A stretch of DNA of 25,165 nt from CAZESH01 sp964514665 (GCA_964514665.1 CAZESH010000025.1:1-25165); one strand, 5' to 3'; positions 8,016 through 15,979 are shown, counted from the first letter of the stretch. A program made the numbers and translations. The notes: generated by a model not told the origin, from the sequence alone.

Positions 8016-8405
8016 ATGATCGAACGTATTCTTGTTCAAGACGCACCAGCTGCAGTAGCGCCTTACTCTCATGCTTGCCGTGCCGGTGATTTTCTGTTTG
8101 TTACCGGACAAATGCCGATAGATCCCGAAACCAATCAATATGTCAGGGGAAGCGCTGCGGAACAAGCCGCAAGAGTCATGGAAAACCTGAAAATCGTTTT
8201 GGCCGTCTGCAACAGCTCGTTTCAAGATGTTGTGTCCGTACGTGTTTTTATTACGGATATGCGGGATTTCGAAGCGGTAAATGACGTTTATTATCAATAT
8301 GTACAAAAAGCGCTCCCTGCACGCACTTGTGTGGCTGTAAGCGGCTTGGCCGGCGGGGCTGATGTAGAGGTGGATTTAATCGCCTATACGAAATCACAAA
8401 ACTGA
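8016..8405 (+). CDS. ridA: RidA family reactive intermediate/imine deaminase
   Basis: RidA enzymes hydrolyse enamine/imine intermediates to keto acids and ammonia. The 129-residue protein has the normal length and keeps the residues of the active archetype subfamily: Y17 in APYSHA, R103 and C105 in LPARTCVAV, and E118 in ADVEVDL. It is therefore likely catalytic rather than one of the inactive relatives. TAGGAGGG lies seven bases before ATG 8016. It sits 17 bases after the EcfT gene and 15 bases before the amidase gene, with no terminator on either side, so it looks like part of the same operon. That suggests the imported compound, or its breakdown, passes through an imine, or that RidA acts as an accessory deaminase as RutC does in uracil catabolism. 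Confidence 0.93.
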   Translation: MIERILVQDAPAAVAPYSHACRAGDFLFVTGQMPIDPETNQYVRGSAAEQAARVMENLKIVLAVCNSSFQDVVSVRVFITDMRDFEAVNDVYYQYVQKALPARTCVAVSGLAGGADVEVDLIAYTKSQN

Positions 8406-8420
8406 AGCGAGGTGCTGGGC

Positions 8421-9479
8421 ATGAGTGCAATCCATTCACTGAATGCCGCTTTGCAGGACAAAGCGGTTCACACATTAAAAGCCACTTCCAAAACCGTACA
8501 TTGGGGATATTTCGACCAATCGATCGAGCCTGTGCTGTCGATTAACTCCGGCGACATTGTATTCGTGGAAACCATAACCCATCAAGCGGGCGATGCCGCG
8601 GAATTGATGATGGATGAGGGAATCAAAGAAATATATGAAAATATTCCTCAGGAGACGAGAAGTCCGGGACCGCACATCCTCACAGGACCGATCTATGTGA
8701 AAGACGCGATGCCGGGGGATACGCTGGAAGTACAAATCCTGCAGCTGACGCCGCGTAATTCATATGGCTCCAATTTGCTTGCCAATTGGGGATATTTATA
8801 CAAAGAATTCAACGAGAAAGAACGCGTGACGATATATGAAATAGACTCTTCTTGTCAATGGCTTACTGCCAAATTCGCCTATGATTATCCGGGGAAATAC
8901 GATACAGCCGGAAGAGTGCTGGATCCGCACGAGGTTGAACGCGTTCCTGCGCTTTCAGGCATGCAAATTCCGGTAAGGCTGCATCTTGGCACGATGGGCG
9001 TTGCGCCTGCCCATGCAGGACGGTTCAGTTCGGTTCCGCCCGGACAGCATGGGGGCAATATCGATAATTGGCGCATAGGCAGCGGCTCGACGATGTATTA
9101 TCCTGTCGGAGTTGAGGGGGCGCTGCTGTCTTTGGGAGACGGCCATTTCGCACAAGGAGACAGTGAGCTAAGCGGTACGGCCGTAGAAGGTTCATTAAAC
9201 TGTCTGATCCAAGTCCGTGTCAGGAAGGATATTTCTTATGGCTCGCCTGTATTGGAAACTCCAAGCTCATGGGTCACGCATGCGTTTGATCCGGATTTAA
9301 ATGCGGCTGCAAGACAAGCAGCATTGGAAATGCTTGAATTTTTGCAGGAGCATTACGGGTTGTCCCGGAATGACGCCTATTCTTTTCTCAGTGTCTCCGC
9401 AGATTTTTCCATTACACAGGTCGTGGATGAGAAGCAGGGCGTGCATGTATCGATTCCCAAAATCGCACGCCGCCCTTGA
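8421..9479 (+). CDS. Acetamidase/formamidase family protein
   Basis: Members of the FmdA/AmdA family hydrolyse short amides to a carboxylic acid and ammonia. The 352-residue protein shows the family landmarks: DIVFVETITHQAG near the N-terminus, GPIYVKDAMPGDTLEV, a HAGRFSSVPPGQHGGNIDN block, and LSLGDGHFAQGDSELSGTAV, where the conserved GDxHxxQGxxE pattern is clear. The start ATG 8421 is preceded by AGCGAGGTG; an in-frame GTG at 8412 overlaps that site and is less likely. It is the last gene before a very strong terminator. Context suggests it acts on the substrate of the ECF importer, but the true amide cannot be read from sequence. Confidence 0.9.
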   Translation: MSAIHSLNAALQDKAVHTLKATSKTVHWGYFDQSIEPVLSINSGDIVFVETITHQAGDAAELMMDEGIKEIYENIPQETRSPGPHILTGPIYVKDAMPGDTLEVQILQLTPRNSYGSNLLANWGYLYKEFNEKERVTIYEIDSSCQWLTAKFAYDYPGKYDTAGRVLDPHEVERVPALSGMQIPVRLHLGTMGVAPAHAGRFSSVPPGQHGGNIDNWRIGSGSTMYYPVGVEGALLSLGDGHFAQGDSELSGTAVEGSLNCLIQVRVRKDISYGSPVLETPSSWVTHAFDPDLNAAARQAALEMLEFLQEHYGLSRNDAYSFLSVSADFSITQVVDEKQGVHVSIPKIARRP

Positions 9480-9510
9480 TTTGCTGCTTCCTCGGATTTA
9501 TGAAGCTAAG

Positions 9511-9564
9511 GAGGGGAGAGTTCCGATTCGAGTCATCTCAATCGGAACTCTCCTCTCTTTTTTT
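9511..9564 (+). terminator. Very strong rho-independent terminator closing the ECF/RidA/amidase operon
   Basis: GAGGGGAGAGTTCCGATT (9511-9528) pairs with 9540-9557 over 18 bp with a single G-T wobble, around an 11-base loop. Seven T residues follow directly. Confidence 0.95.
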
Positions 9565-9641
9565 GGCAATCTGAAAGTCATGCATAGGTTAAAACTCATA
9601 GCCTGAATGAACGGATGTCTTTTCTAATTATAATTTTTTTG

Positions 9642-9671
9642 TTGTAGAAATTATGTTCAACAGGCTATAGT
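9642..9671 (+). promoter_or_regulatory. Candidate promoter of the DinB-fold gene
   Basis: TTGTAG (9642-9647), an 18-base spacer and TATAGT (9666-9671) lie about 58 bases before the gene. A perfect TATAAT at 9629-9634 is an alternative but has no matching -35. The preceding terminator means the gene needs its own promoter. Confidence 0.35.
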
Positions 9672-9728
9672 CTAAATAAACAGTCAGTAAAGAAAGGAAC
9701 CAAAAAACACAATAAAGGAGCAGGGCAA

Positions 9729-10199
9729 ATGAATACGTACATTTTCAAACAGATGCAATTTATCCGCAATCAAACACTCAAGACGCTTGACGGGGTGTCG
9801 GAAAACATGGCTTTGGCCATACCGGAGAAATTTCGAAATCATATTTTGTGGCAGGCAGGGCACATTTATTTGGTCCAAGAAAGGTTTGCATTTCAAATTC
9901 ACGGTTTTGATACGCAGCTTCCGAAAACGTTTATGGCTTGGTTCGGCCCGGGTTCAACGCCGCTCGACTGGCCGGAAAATCCTCCTGCTTTAGCGGAAAT
10001 CAAAGAGATGCTGCAAGAGCAGCCGTATCGTATCGAACAATCATTAAAGGATCGGATGAACGAAAAATCTCCAAATCCCTATACAACATCAAGCGGAATG
10101 ACACTTGAAAATATCGGGGAATTTGTCAACTTCTCGTTGTATCACGAAGGCATGCATTTCAATGCAATCAAGCAGTATAAAGTGCTATTGAACAAATAA
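9729..10199 (+). CDS. DinB/YfiT-fold protein, putative metal-dependent transferase or hydrolase
   Basis: This 156-residue, helix-rich protein belongs by pattern to the DinB superfamily, four-helix bundles that bind a metal with three histidines and include thiol S-transferases. Candidate ligands are H45 in LWQAGHIYL and H139 and H143 in SLYHEGMHF, the usual spacing of one histidine in helix 2 and HxxxH in the last helix. AAAGGAG lies about eight bases before ATG 9729. A terminator separates it from the amidase, so it is its own unit. The substrate is unknown; bacillithiol-dependent chemistry is a guess from the family and the host group. Confidence 0.82.
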   Translation: MNTYIFKQMQFIRNQTLKTLDGVSENMALAIPEKFRNHILWQAGHIYLVQERFAFQIHGFDTQLPKTFMAWFGPGSTPLDWPENPPALAEIKEMLQEQPYRIEQSLKDRMNEKSPNPYTTSSGMTLENIGEFVNFSLYHEGMHFNAIKQYKVLLNK

Positions 10200-10210
10200 A
10201 AGACTAACAG

Positions 10211-10235
10211 AGCTGCTCACAATCGGGCAGCTTTT
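10211..10235 (+). terminator. Probable terminator after the DinB-fold gene
   Basis: AGCTGCTC (10211-10218) pairs with GGGCAGCT (10225-10232) with one wobble, followed by TTTT. It is shorter than the other terminators but well placed, 12 bases after the stop codon. Confidence 0.6.
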
Positions 10236-10269
10236 CAAATTGTATTTTAATGGCCAATCCATCCTTTCG

Positions 10270-10401
10270 CTATGCTTGTTCAGAAGAGCAGATCTGGAGT
10301 TGTGCGGACATGGGTTCCTTTATTGCTGTCATAACTTGCATATTATTACAATCTAGCAGTCGATAACGACCTCTCGGTCCGCCTGGCCCCATTCGCAACA
10401 T
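10270..10401 (-). CDS. Possible small protein of 43 residues, unknown
   Basis: Downstream of the GtrA gene on the same strand, an open frame begins MLRMGPGGPRGRYRLLDC and ends QLQICSSEQA. I do not recognise it. In favour: it fills most of an otherwise empty 200-base gap, its composition looks protein-like, and it stays open upstream to the GtrA stop codon in the same frame. Against: no ribosome binding site precedes either early ATG, and it is short. It could be a decayed gene fragment. Confidence 0.3.
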   Translation of the reverse strand: MLRMGPGGPRGRYRLLDCNNMQVMTAIKEPMSAQLQICSSEQA

Positions 10402-10437
10402 TGTGCGATGTGCATAGTTTAAATAAGTGTATACCTT

Positions 10438-10914
10438 TTACTGCGGACGCTTTCTTGGCAGGGTCTGCGGTTGGGATTGGGAGTGCGGCTGTGGCTGTGT
10501 CCGCGGCTGCGGAAACACCCACCGCTTGTAGCCGTAATAATTGAGCAGCAGGGTGAATCCGGTGGCGACCAGCTTGCTGGCCAGTACAGGCAGCGCGAGG
10601 AAGCGGTGCAGCGTATAGATCAGCAGCAGGGAAGCGGCGAGGGAAAGCAGGTTGATCACAACGAAAGCGGCCATTTCCTTGCCCGAGGAAGTTCGCTTAT
10701 GCAGGAAAGTCCAATGCTTGTTGAGCAAGAAGCTGTTTAAAATTCCCACGCTGTAGGAGATGACCTGGGCGAAGGCGAAATACAGCCCAAGCGCATCGAG
10801 CACGGTAAACACGATGACATCCACCAGCGTGTTCACCATTCCGACGAGGTTGAATTTGATAAATCGCTGCAGGAAAAGTTTATTCGCTTCGAGGCTGGCG
10901 AGAAGCTTCTTCAT
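10438..10914 (-). CDS. GtrA family membrane protein, putative polyprenyl-phosphate-sugar flippase
   Basis: GtrA-type proteins are four-helix membrane proteins thought to flip polyprenyl-phosphate-linked sugars across the membrane. The 158-residue protein has the family signature FIKFNLVGMVNTLVDVIVF near the N-terminus, then VISYSVGILNSFLLNKHWTF, two further hydrophobic helices and the LLNYYGYKRWVF end of the domain. A Pro/Gln/Ser-rich cytoplasmic tail of about 25 residues (QPRTQPQPHSQSQPQ and on) is unusual and low-complexity. The start overlaps the end of the upstream GT2 gene by 35 bases, so the two are tightly coupled. With GT2 and the GT-C protein it makes a three-component glycosylation system. 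Confidence 0.9.
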   Translation of the reverse strand: MKKLLASLEANKLFLQRFIKFNLVGMVNTLVDVIVFTVLDALGLYFAFAQVISYSVGILNSFLLNKHWTFLHKRTSSGKEMAAFVVINLLSLAASLLLIYTLHRFLALPVLASKLVATGFTLLLNYYGYKRWVFPQPRTQPQPHSQSQPQTLPRKRPQ

Positions 10915-11848
10915 GCTTAAACCCCACTTTGTTTTTAATCACGTACAAGGGACGCCGTTTTGTTTCGTCGTAAATTCTGCCGATGTATTCGCCCATGATG
11001 CCGAGAAGCATCAGAGTGATCCCGTTGAACAGCAAATTGACGGCAAGCGTGGAAGCCCATCCGGCAACGGTGTCGCTGGTGAACAGCTTTTGATACAAAA
11101 CGACAATCAAATACACGAAGCTGAAGAAAGAAAGCAGAAAGCCTAAATAAGAGGCGATCTTCAAGGGTTTGATGGAAAACGAAGTAATGCCGTCCAGGGC
11201 AAATTTGAGCATTTTCTTGAAGGGGTATTTGGTTTCCCCTGCGTAGCGTTCATCACGCACATATTCGACTGCGGCTTGGCGGAATCCGACCCAACTGACA
11301 AGCCCGCGGAGAAAGCGGTTTTGCTCGCTCAGGTCGTTGATCACATCGACCACCTTGCGGTCCATCAGACGAAAATCGCCTGTATCCAGAGGAATTTCGA
11401 CATTGGTCATGGAGCGCAGCAGACGATAGAAGAGCGATGCGGTCGTTTTCTTGAACCAGGTTTCTCCTTGCCGCTTGAGGCGCTTGCCATAAACGACGTC
11501 ATAGCCTTCCTTCCATTTCGCGATCATTTCCAGAATCACTTCCGGCGGGTCCTGCAGGTCGGCGTCAATGACCGCTACGGCTTGTCCTTCGCTGTGCTGC
11601 AGCCCGGCGGTGACGGCTATCTGATGACCGAAGTTGCGGGAGAAATCAACCAGCTTGCAGTGCGGGTCCGCATTGCAGAGTGCTGCTATGCGCTCGGCGG
11701 AGCGGTCTCTGCTTCCGTCATTGACGAATACAAGCTCATACCTCTCCTGCGTACGCTCCATCACCCCGCTGAGCCTGCGGTAAGTTTCTTCGATGCATGC
11801 TTCCTCATTGTAAACCGGAACTACGACGGAATATCTGACGGCGTTCAT
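10880..11848 (-). CDS. Polyprenyl-phosphate glycosyltransferase, GT2 (GtrB/CsbB/DPM1-like)
   Basis: This enzyme transfers a hexose from a nucleotide sugar to a polyprenyl phosphate at the inner membrane face. I start it at residue MNAVRYSVVVPVYNEE (322 residues), with AAGGAGG nine bases upstream. The frame stays open for 168 more codons upstream, but that part lies antisense to nothing useful and overlaps the real GT-C gene. Motifs: PVYNEE (11-16), VNDGS (42-46), and the metal-binding VIDADLQDPPE (93-103). Two C-terminal membrane helices (around IASYLGFLLSFFSFVYLI and VNLLFNGITLMLLGI) and the GEYIGRIYDETKRRP tail are typical of the GtrB/CsbB group. It follows the GT-C gene by about 26 bases and overlaps gtrA. 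Confidence 0.93.
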   Translation of the reverse strand: MNAVRYSVVVPVYNEEACIEETYRRLSGVMERTQERYELVFVNDGSRDRSAERIAALCNADPHCKLVDFSRNFGHQIAVTAGLQHSEGQAVAVIDADLQDPPEVILEMIAKWKEGYDVVYGKRLKRQGETWFKKTTASLFYRLLRSMTNVEIPLDTGDFRLMDRKVVDVINDLSEQNRFLRGLVSWVGFRQAAVEYVRDERYAGETKYPFKKMLKFALDGITSFSIKPLKIASYLGFLLSFFSFVYLIVVLYQKLFTSDTVAGWASTLAVNLLFNGITLMLLGIMGEYIGRIYDETKRRPLYVIKNKVGFKHEEASRQPRSE

Positions 11849-11874
11849 AGCCTTGAGCCTCCTTGGACTGCCAC

Positions 11875-14800
11875 CTAAGAATAGAAATACCACTGCGGGA
11901 ACCAGCGCAGGAACGTTTCCACGTACCACTTGTCGACTACAAGCCCGGAGAGGATCGGATAGAACATCACGAACAGCAGCAGCACGATAAACAAATAGCT
12001 TTCCGCAACGATCCGGTACAGCTTTTTGTCCGTCACTTGGTCGTGGAATGCTTTCAATACATAGACGATCGACAATACGACAAACGGTACGGATGCGAAA
12101 TAGTGATAGATAAAAGTGAGCCGCGGCACCCCGACCCAGGGCAAATATTGGGAAGCAAAACCGATCACGATAAAAAGCGCCAGCCTGTCGCGTTTTTTGA
12201 TCCCGATCCAGATCGTTGCCAGCAGGGTGGCAATGCCCGGCCACCAGACGGCGGGATTTCCCATCGAAACAATATCGGAGGATTTGCCGAGCGCCATATA
12301 TTTGCCGGCGAAATACCAGATCGGCTTGAACATGATCGGCCATTCCCACCATTGTGAGCTGAACGGGTGCGTGGCCACAAGGTTTTTATGGTATTCGTAC
12401 ATATGCTTCTGTTCCTTGAGCACATCGATCAATCCGTGCCCGGGACCGGGCACCAGCATGAAAGGAATATAAGAGGCGATATAAATGATAACGGGAATCG
12501 GGATAAAAAACAAACCGCACCATAAAATCGTCTTGATGGTGTAGGAGGGGAACCTGCGAACGATCGCCTCCAATTGTTCCTTGTCTGCTTCAGAACGCTC
12601 ACTCTCCGAGGCCAGCTCTTTTTGGGCGGCTTTATATTCCTTCATCCGTTTCCGGATGCTGTGGAAGAACAGCACGGCCAAGCCTGCGCCCGCATAAACG
12701 CCGATCCATTTGCTGGCCGAGCCCAGACCGAAGAACAGGCCTGAGAAAGCCAGGGGAATCCATGTCTTCCTCAATCCGTCGCGGAAAAAATTCATCGTAT
12801 AGTAGCGATACATGCTGTAGTACATCAGGATTATGAAAAACGTGCCGTACACATCGATCGTGGCGATGCGGGTTTGGGCAAAGTGCATGAAATCGAAAGT
12901 AAATAGAAAAGCGGTAATAAAAGCGAACGAGCTTCGCTTAAACAGCCTCATTCCGAACATGTACATGATCGGCACCATGGCAATGCCGAACAGCGTGCCG
13001 ACAATCCGCCAGCCGAAGGGATCAAGCCCGAACAGGGCGATGCCCGCGGAAATGAAAATTTTGCCCAGCGGAGGATGCGTATTTTCATAAGGCTCTATTC
13101 TGTGCAGATGCTCATAGGCGGTGCGGGCGTGATAAATTTCGTCGAAATAAGTGCTGTTCATGTAGGAGGGGTGCTCCGGAATCACGCTTTGCTCGTCGAA
13201 CAGATGCTGCACGCTGCTCTTGCTGCCGGCGCTTGCAGGCTCAGGAGAGGTGACCTTGACCGCGTAAGGCTTTTTCAGTTTGTCTCCGAAAAATCCGATT
13301 TCATGCAGCGTGCCCTGCGTCTTCTCCACACTAAAGCGAACGTAGCGGGCGGTGATGTCGAGCGGCGTTTCCTGCCAGGCAAAGACGGTTTGATACGTTT
13401 GCTCCAGATGGGTGACGGGCTTCCAGTTGAGCTTGTCGTCGGACTGCTCGAGCGCATACTCGCCTTCGCCCAGACCGGCAAACCATTTGATTTCGCGAAC
13501 GTTTCGTACTTGCCCGAAATCGACTGTAAAGCTTTCGCCGAAGTTTGCCGGTTTCCAATAGGTCTGCGGATCTTTAAACGAGCCGAGGTGATAGAGCGCG
13601 ATTACGGCATAAACGGCCGTAAGCAGGAAGATCAGCAGGTAATCCCTGCGCTGCCAAATCGCCTGTTTTTCCTGCGGCTGCAGAAGGCTGTCCGCTGTAT
13701 CCGTCTGTCGCGGATCCATTCTCGCAAAAGGCTTGAAAAGCGGCCCGGAGAGCGCTTTGGAGATGGCGAGCGGGTAAGCGCGCCGCCGCACGAAAAGATC
13801 GTAGCCAAGCTTGCAGGCGTAAACCAGCAGGAGCAGATCGGCCAGTGAAAGCCACTTCATCCAACCGTCATGCGGGTCCAAAAAATAGTTTTTGTCCAAG
13901 GCGTCCCGCAGTACATAGGCGACGTTGGCAAAATGGACCAAGGAAACGGCGGCGAACAAAAACAGCAGGCGCTTGTCGCGCATGAAAATATAGCTGGCGG
14001 CGATTAAAGCGACAGCCGCGTAATCATAGCGTTCATGCATCCCCGTTTTCAAATTGAACACGAGAAAAACAATCAGAAAAGCCAAATAAAAATAGCCTGA
14101 GGCTGCTTTGTTGCCGGCGAACAAAAAGGCTGTAAAGGCTACGGTGGCAACGGTAAAAATCATTCCCCAAGCATTATAGCTAAGGAATAAAAAGGACTGC
14201 TCCTGCGGTACCGTGTTGGCCCCCAGCCATGCGTAAAGGTTAAAGGCGTTGAGAGAAGCATACGGATAAGATTGGAACATCGCCACATAATGGCTGACGA
14301 TCCACATGGGAGGCTTGAAAAGAGCAAACGGCAGCACGGCCAGCACAAATACGCCGGCTCCGTATCCAAGACTTTTGAGGACCGCGGGCAAGCTGCTTTT
14401 TTTCCAGTATGCAAAGAGGAACAGCGGCGCGAAGATGAGCGCCTGCGGCTTGATCAGAAAGGCAGCGGCAAACAGCACGGAGGCTGGAGACAATCGTTCA
14501 CGGTAAAGCTCGACGATCATGAGCAGGACGACCAGGGTAAACACGGAATCGATTTGCGCCCACAGCGTCGAATTGAGATAAACGCCCGGGTTGAAGGCGT
14601 ACAGCATGGCCAAAGCGAGTCCGGTTCTGGCACCCAGTTGTTTTTTGGCATAGATGTACAATAGACCGGCCGTCGCGATATCGCTGACGATGGCGGGAAG
14701 CTTGAGCAAAATAATCCCGGCTGCCGAGGTCATGTCCAGCGAGAAGGCATGGATTACGAGTCCGAGGATGTAAAGCACATAAATATAGCCGGGCGGATAA

Positions 14801-15687
14801 TCGGCAAACATTCCATTGCCGTAGAAATGAGCCAAGCCGGCCGAATATGCCTGTTTTGCCCAGAGGAAAAAATCGGTGTAGTCGATCGGATGTCCTTGGA
14901 TCAGCGGAGCGGTAAACACCCGAACCGCAAATGCCGCGCCAAGAACGATATACAGGCTCAAGCGGGTCGAGCTTGTGCCTGTATCGGCTTCCGGCGGTTT
15001 GCGTTTGATCATGAACGTCAGCACCAGCATGAAAAAGACGGCATAGAGCAGCCCGCAAAGCATCATCGACACAGAATAAACGGGATGGTTGATCCCCATC
15101 GTGCCGGAATCCTGATGAAAAAACGGCACGGAATCGGCACCGGCCGGCACATTCGTTAAAGGCTCCAGACTGATGTCGTCAAAAGCGGCGGTTCCGGTGT
15201 TTAGGCTCCCATAACCGCCCAAGCGGGCAGCAATTTGGATTTCTGTCTGATTTCTGTCCGTATAGCCGACAAGCTCCAGCTTCTGCCATTGTCCGAGCGT
15301 GTCTTTAACGTCTTTGGAGACGGCGAAGGTGTCCAGGATCGACAGGTTGGCACCCGTATGGCCGTCGCCGATTCCATCGGCCTTGACCCAGCCGCTCAGA
15401 CGGTAAACCGTTCGCGGCTTCACCTGTACGGTCTGCACCCATTTGGCATCATTGGCCTGCACATTTTCTATTTCGATATAGCGGCTTCCCGTATGGGCTT
15501 GTCCGCTGACAAGCCTGAATTGCGCCGCTTTGGAATCCTGCAGGAAGCTGTTCTCGGCCCACAACGACGGCTTGCCGTCCTGAACGGCTTCAAAGCCGCC
15601 GTTTTGCAGCAGATTGGCCGCCGCGCCGGCTTGCAGGGGCAGGGCAAACAGCAGCAACAGCAATAGAATGGCGATTTTCCTGGACAT
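11875..15687 (-). CDS. Double GT-C (PMT-like) glycosyltransferase with two sugar-binding-like domains
   Basis: This 1270-residue membrane protein appears to use polyprenyl-phosphate sugars at the outer face. Order: signal peptide (residues 1-~23, ALPLQAGAAA); a CBM4/9-like beta domain (~25-178, NLLQNGGFE to AFDDISLEPL); a first GT-C unit (~203-630) with GHPIDYTDFF (265-274), FADYPPG and HERYDY (551-556); a discoidin-like beta domain (~710-802); and a second GT-C unit (~840-1270) with the protein-mannosyltransferase hallmarks YFDEIYH (847-853) and THPPLGK (870-876). PMT-type enzymes usually have one GT-C unit, so this is a tandem fusion. The start ATG is at 15687 with AGGGAAGG upstream. It is the first gene of the operon with GT2 and GtrA. 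The acceptor could be a surface protein or a wall polymer; sequence does not decide. Confidence 0.88.
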   Translation of the reverse strand: MSRKIAILLLLLLFALPLQAGAAANLLQNGGFEAVQDGKPSLWAENSFLQDSKAAQFRLVSGQAHTGSRYIEIENVQANDAKWVQTVQVKPRTVYRLSGWVKADGIGDGHTGANLSILDTFAVSKDVKDTLGQWQKLELVGYTDRNQTEIQIAARLGGYGSLNTGTAAFDDISLEPLTNVPAGADSVPFFHQDSGTMGINHPVYSVSMMLCGLLYAVFFMLVLTFMIKRKPPEADTGTSSTRLSLYIVLGAAFAVRVFTAPLIQGHPIDYTDFFLWAKQAYSAGLAHFYGNGMFADYPPGYIYVLYILGLVIHAFSLDMTSAAGIILLKLPAIVSDIATAGLLYIYAKKQLGARTGLALAMLYAFNPGVYLNSTLWAQIDSVFTLVVLLMIVELYRERLSPASVLFAAAFLIKPQALIFAPLFLFAYWKKSSLPAVLKSLGYGAGVFVLAVLPFALFKPPMWIVSHYVAMFQSYPYASLNAFNLYAWLGANTVPQEQSFLFLSYNAWGMIFTVATVAFTAFLFAGNKAASGYFYLAFLIVFLVFNLKTGMHERYDYAAVALIAASYIFMRDKRLLFLFAAVSLVHFANVAYVLRDALDKNYFLDPHDGWMKWLSLADLLLLVYACKLGYDLFVRRRAYPLAISKALSGPLFKPFARMDPRQTDTADSLLQPQEKQAIWQRRDYLLIFLLTAVYAVIALYHLGSFKDPQTYWKPANFGESFTVDFGQVRNVREIKWFAGLGEGEYALEQSDDKLNWKPVTHLEQTYQTVFAWQETPLDITARYVRFSVEKTQGTLHEIGFFGDKLKKPYAVKVTSPEPASAGSKSSVQHLFDEQSVIPEHPSYMNSTYFDEIYHARTAYEHLHRIEPYENTHPPLGKIFISAGIALFGLDPFGWRIVGTLFGIAMVPIMYMFGMRLFKRSSFAFITAFLFTFDFMHFAQTRIATIDVYGTFFIILMYYSMYRYYTMNFFRDGLRKTWIPLAFSGLFFGLGSASKWIGVYAGAGLAVLFFHSIRKRMKEYKAAQKELASESERSEADKEQLEAIVRRFPSYTIKTILWCGLFFIPIPVIIYIASYIPFMLVPGPGHGLIDVLKEQKHMYEYHKNLVATHPFSSQWWEWPIMFKPIWYFAGKYMALGKSSDIVSMGNPAVWWPGIATLLATIWIGIKKRDRLALFIVIGFASQYLPWVGVPRLTFIYHYFASVPFVVLSIVYVLKAFHDQVTDKKLYRIVAESYLFIVLLLFVMFYPILSGLVVDKWYVETFLRWFPQWYFYS

Positions 15688-15795
15688 TTTATAACCTTCC
15701 CTATTTAAAAATCATGCTTGTATTTTTGCGCCCGTGCACGGCCGCTATGTATTTTCTGTTTCGTTTGACCGCAGACGGCTCGGTTTTTATTCATG

Positions 15796-15979
15796 AAGTT
15801 CGGAGGATGTTTTCCGACGCAAAAGGGAGAACCTGAGAGACCTAGAACCATGAAAGTCGGAGAACTTCCCTTTATGCAAATGCTACGGTGGTTCTTGGTC
15901 TGTCAGGTTCGGACTGGACATTCCTGCATCCTCGGCGGAAAGCAGTCGAACTAGGGAACAGTAATTCCCCTCCGAACTT
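15796..15979 (-). ncRNA. Candidate structured leader RNA upstream of the GT-C operon
   Basis: An 11-bp perfect closing helix joins AAGTTCGGAGG (15796-15806) and CCTCCGAACTT (15969-15979). Inside it, GTTCGGACTG (15907-15916) pairs with CAGTCGAAC (15943-15951) with one bulge. GCAAAAGGGAG (15819-15829) pairs with 15865-15877 with one bulge. 15840-15850 pairs with 15889-15899 with one mismatch; this last pair interleaves with the previous one, giving a pseudoknot or mutually exclusive folds. GGGAA/TTCCC (15954-15958/15965-15969) is another small hairpin. The strand is inferred from the promoter candidate at 16033-16061 and from the operon that starts at 15687. I compared it by eye with T-box, TPP, SAM, glycine, c-di-GMP and c-di-AMP patterns and saw no convincing match. 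Confidence 0.5.

Noticed and set aside
10880..12352. A 490-residue version of the GT2 protein
   Set aside because: The first 168 residues are the GT-C gene read in another frame and show no GT2 homology. A good ribosome binding site precedes the internal ATG at 11848.
15796..15979. Small insertion element bounded by inverted repeats
   Set aside because: The ends are inverted, but no direct repeat flanks them and the interior is full of further complementary arms, which fits a folded RNA better.
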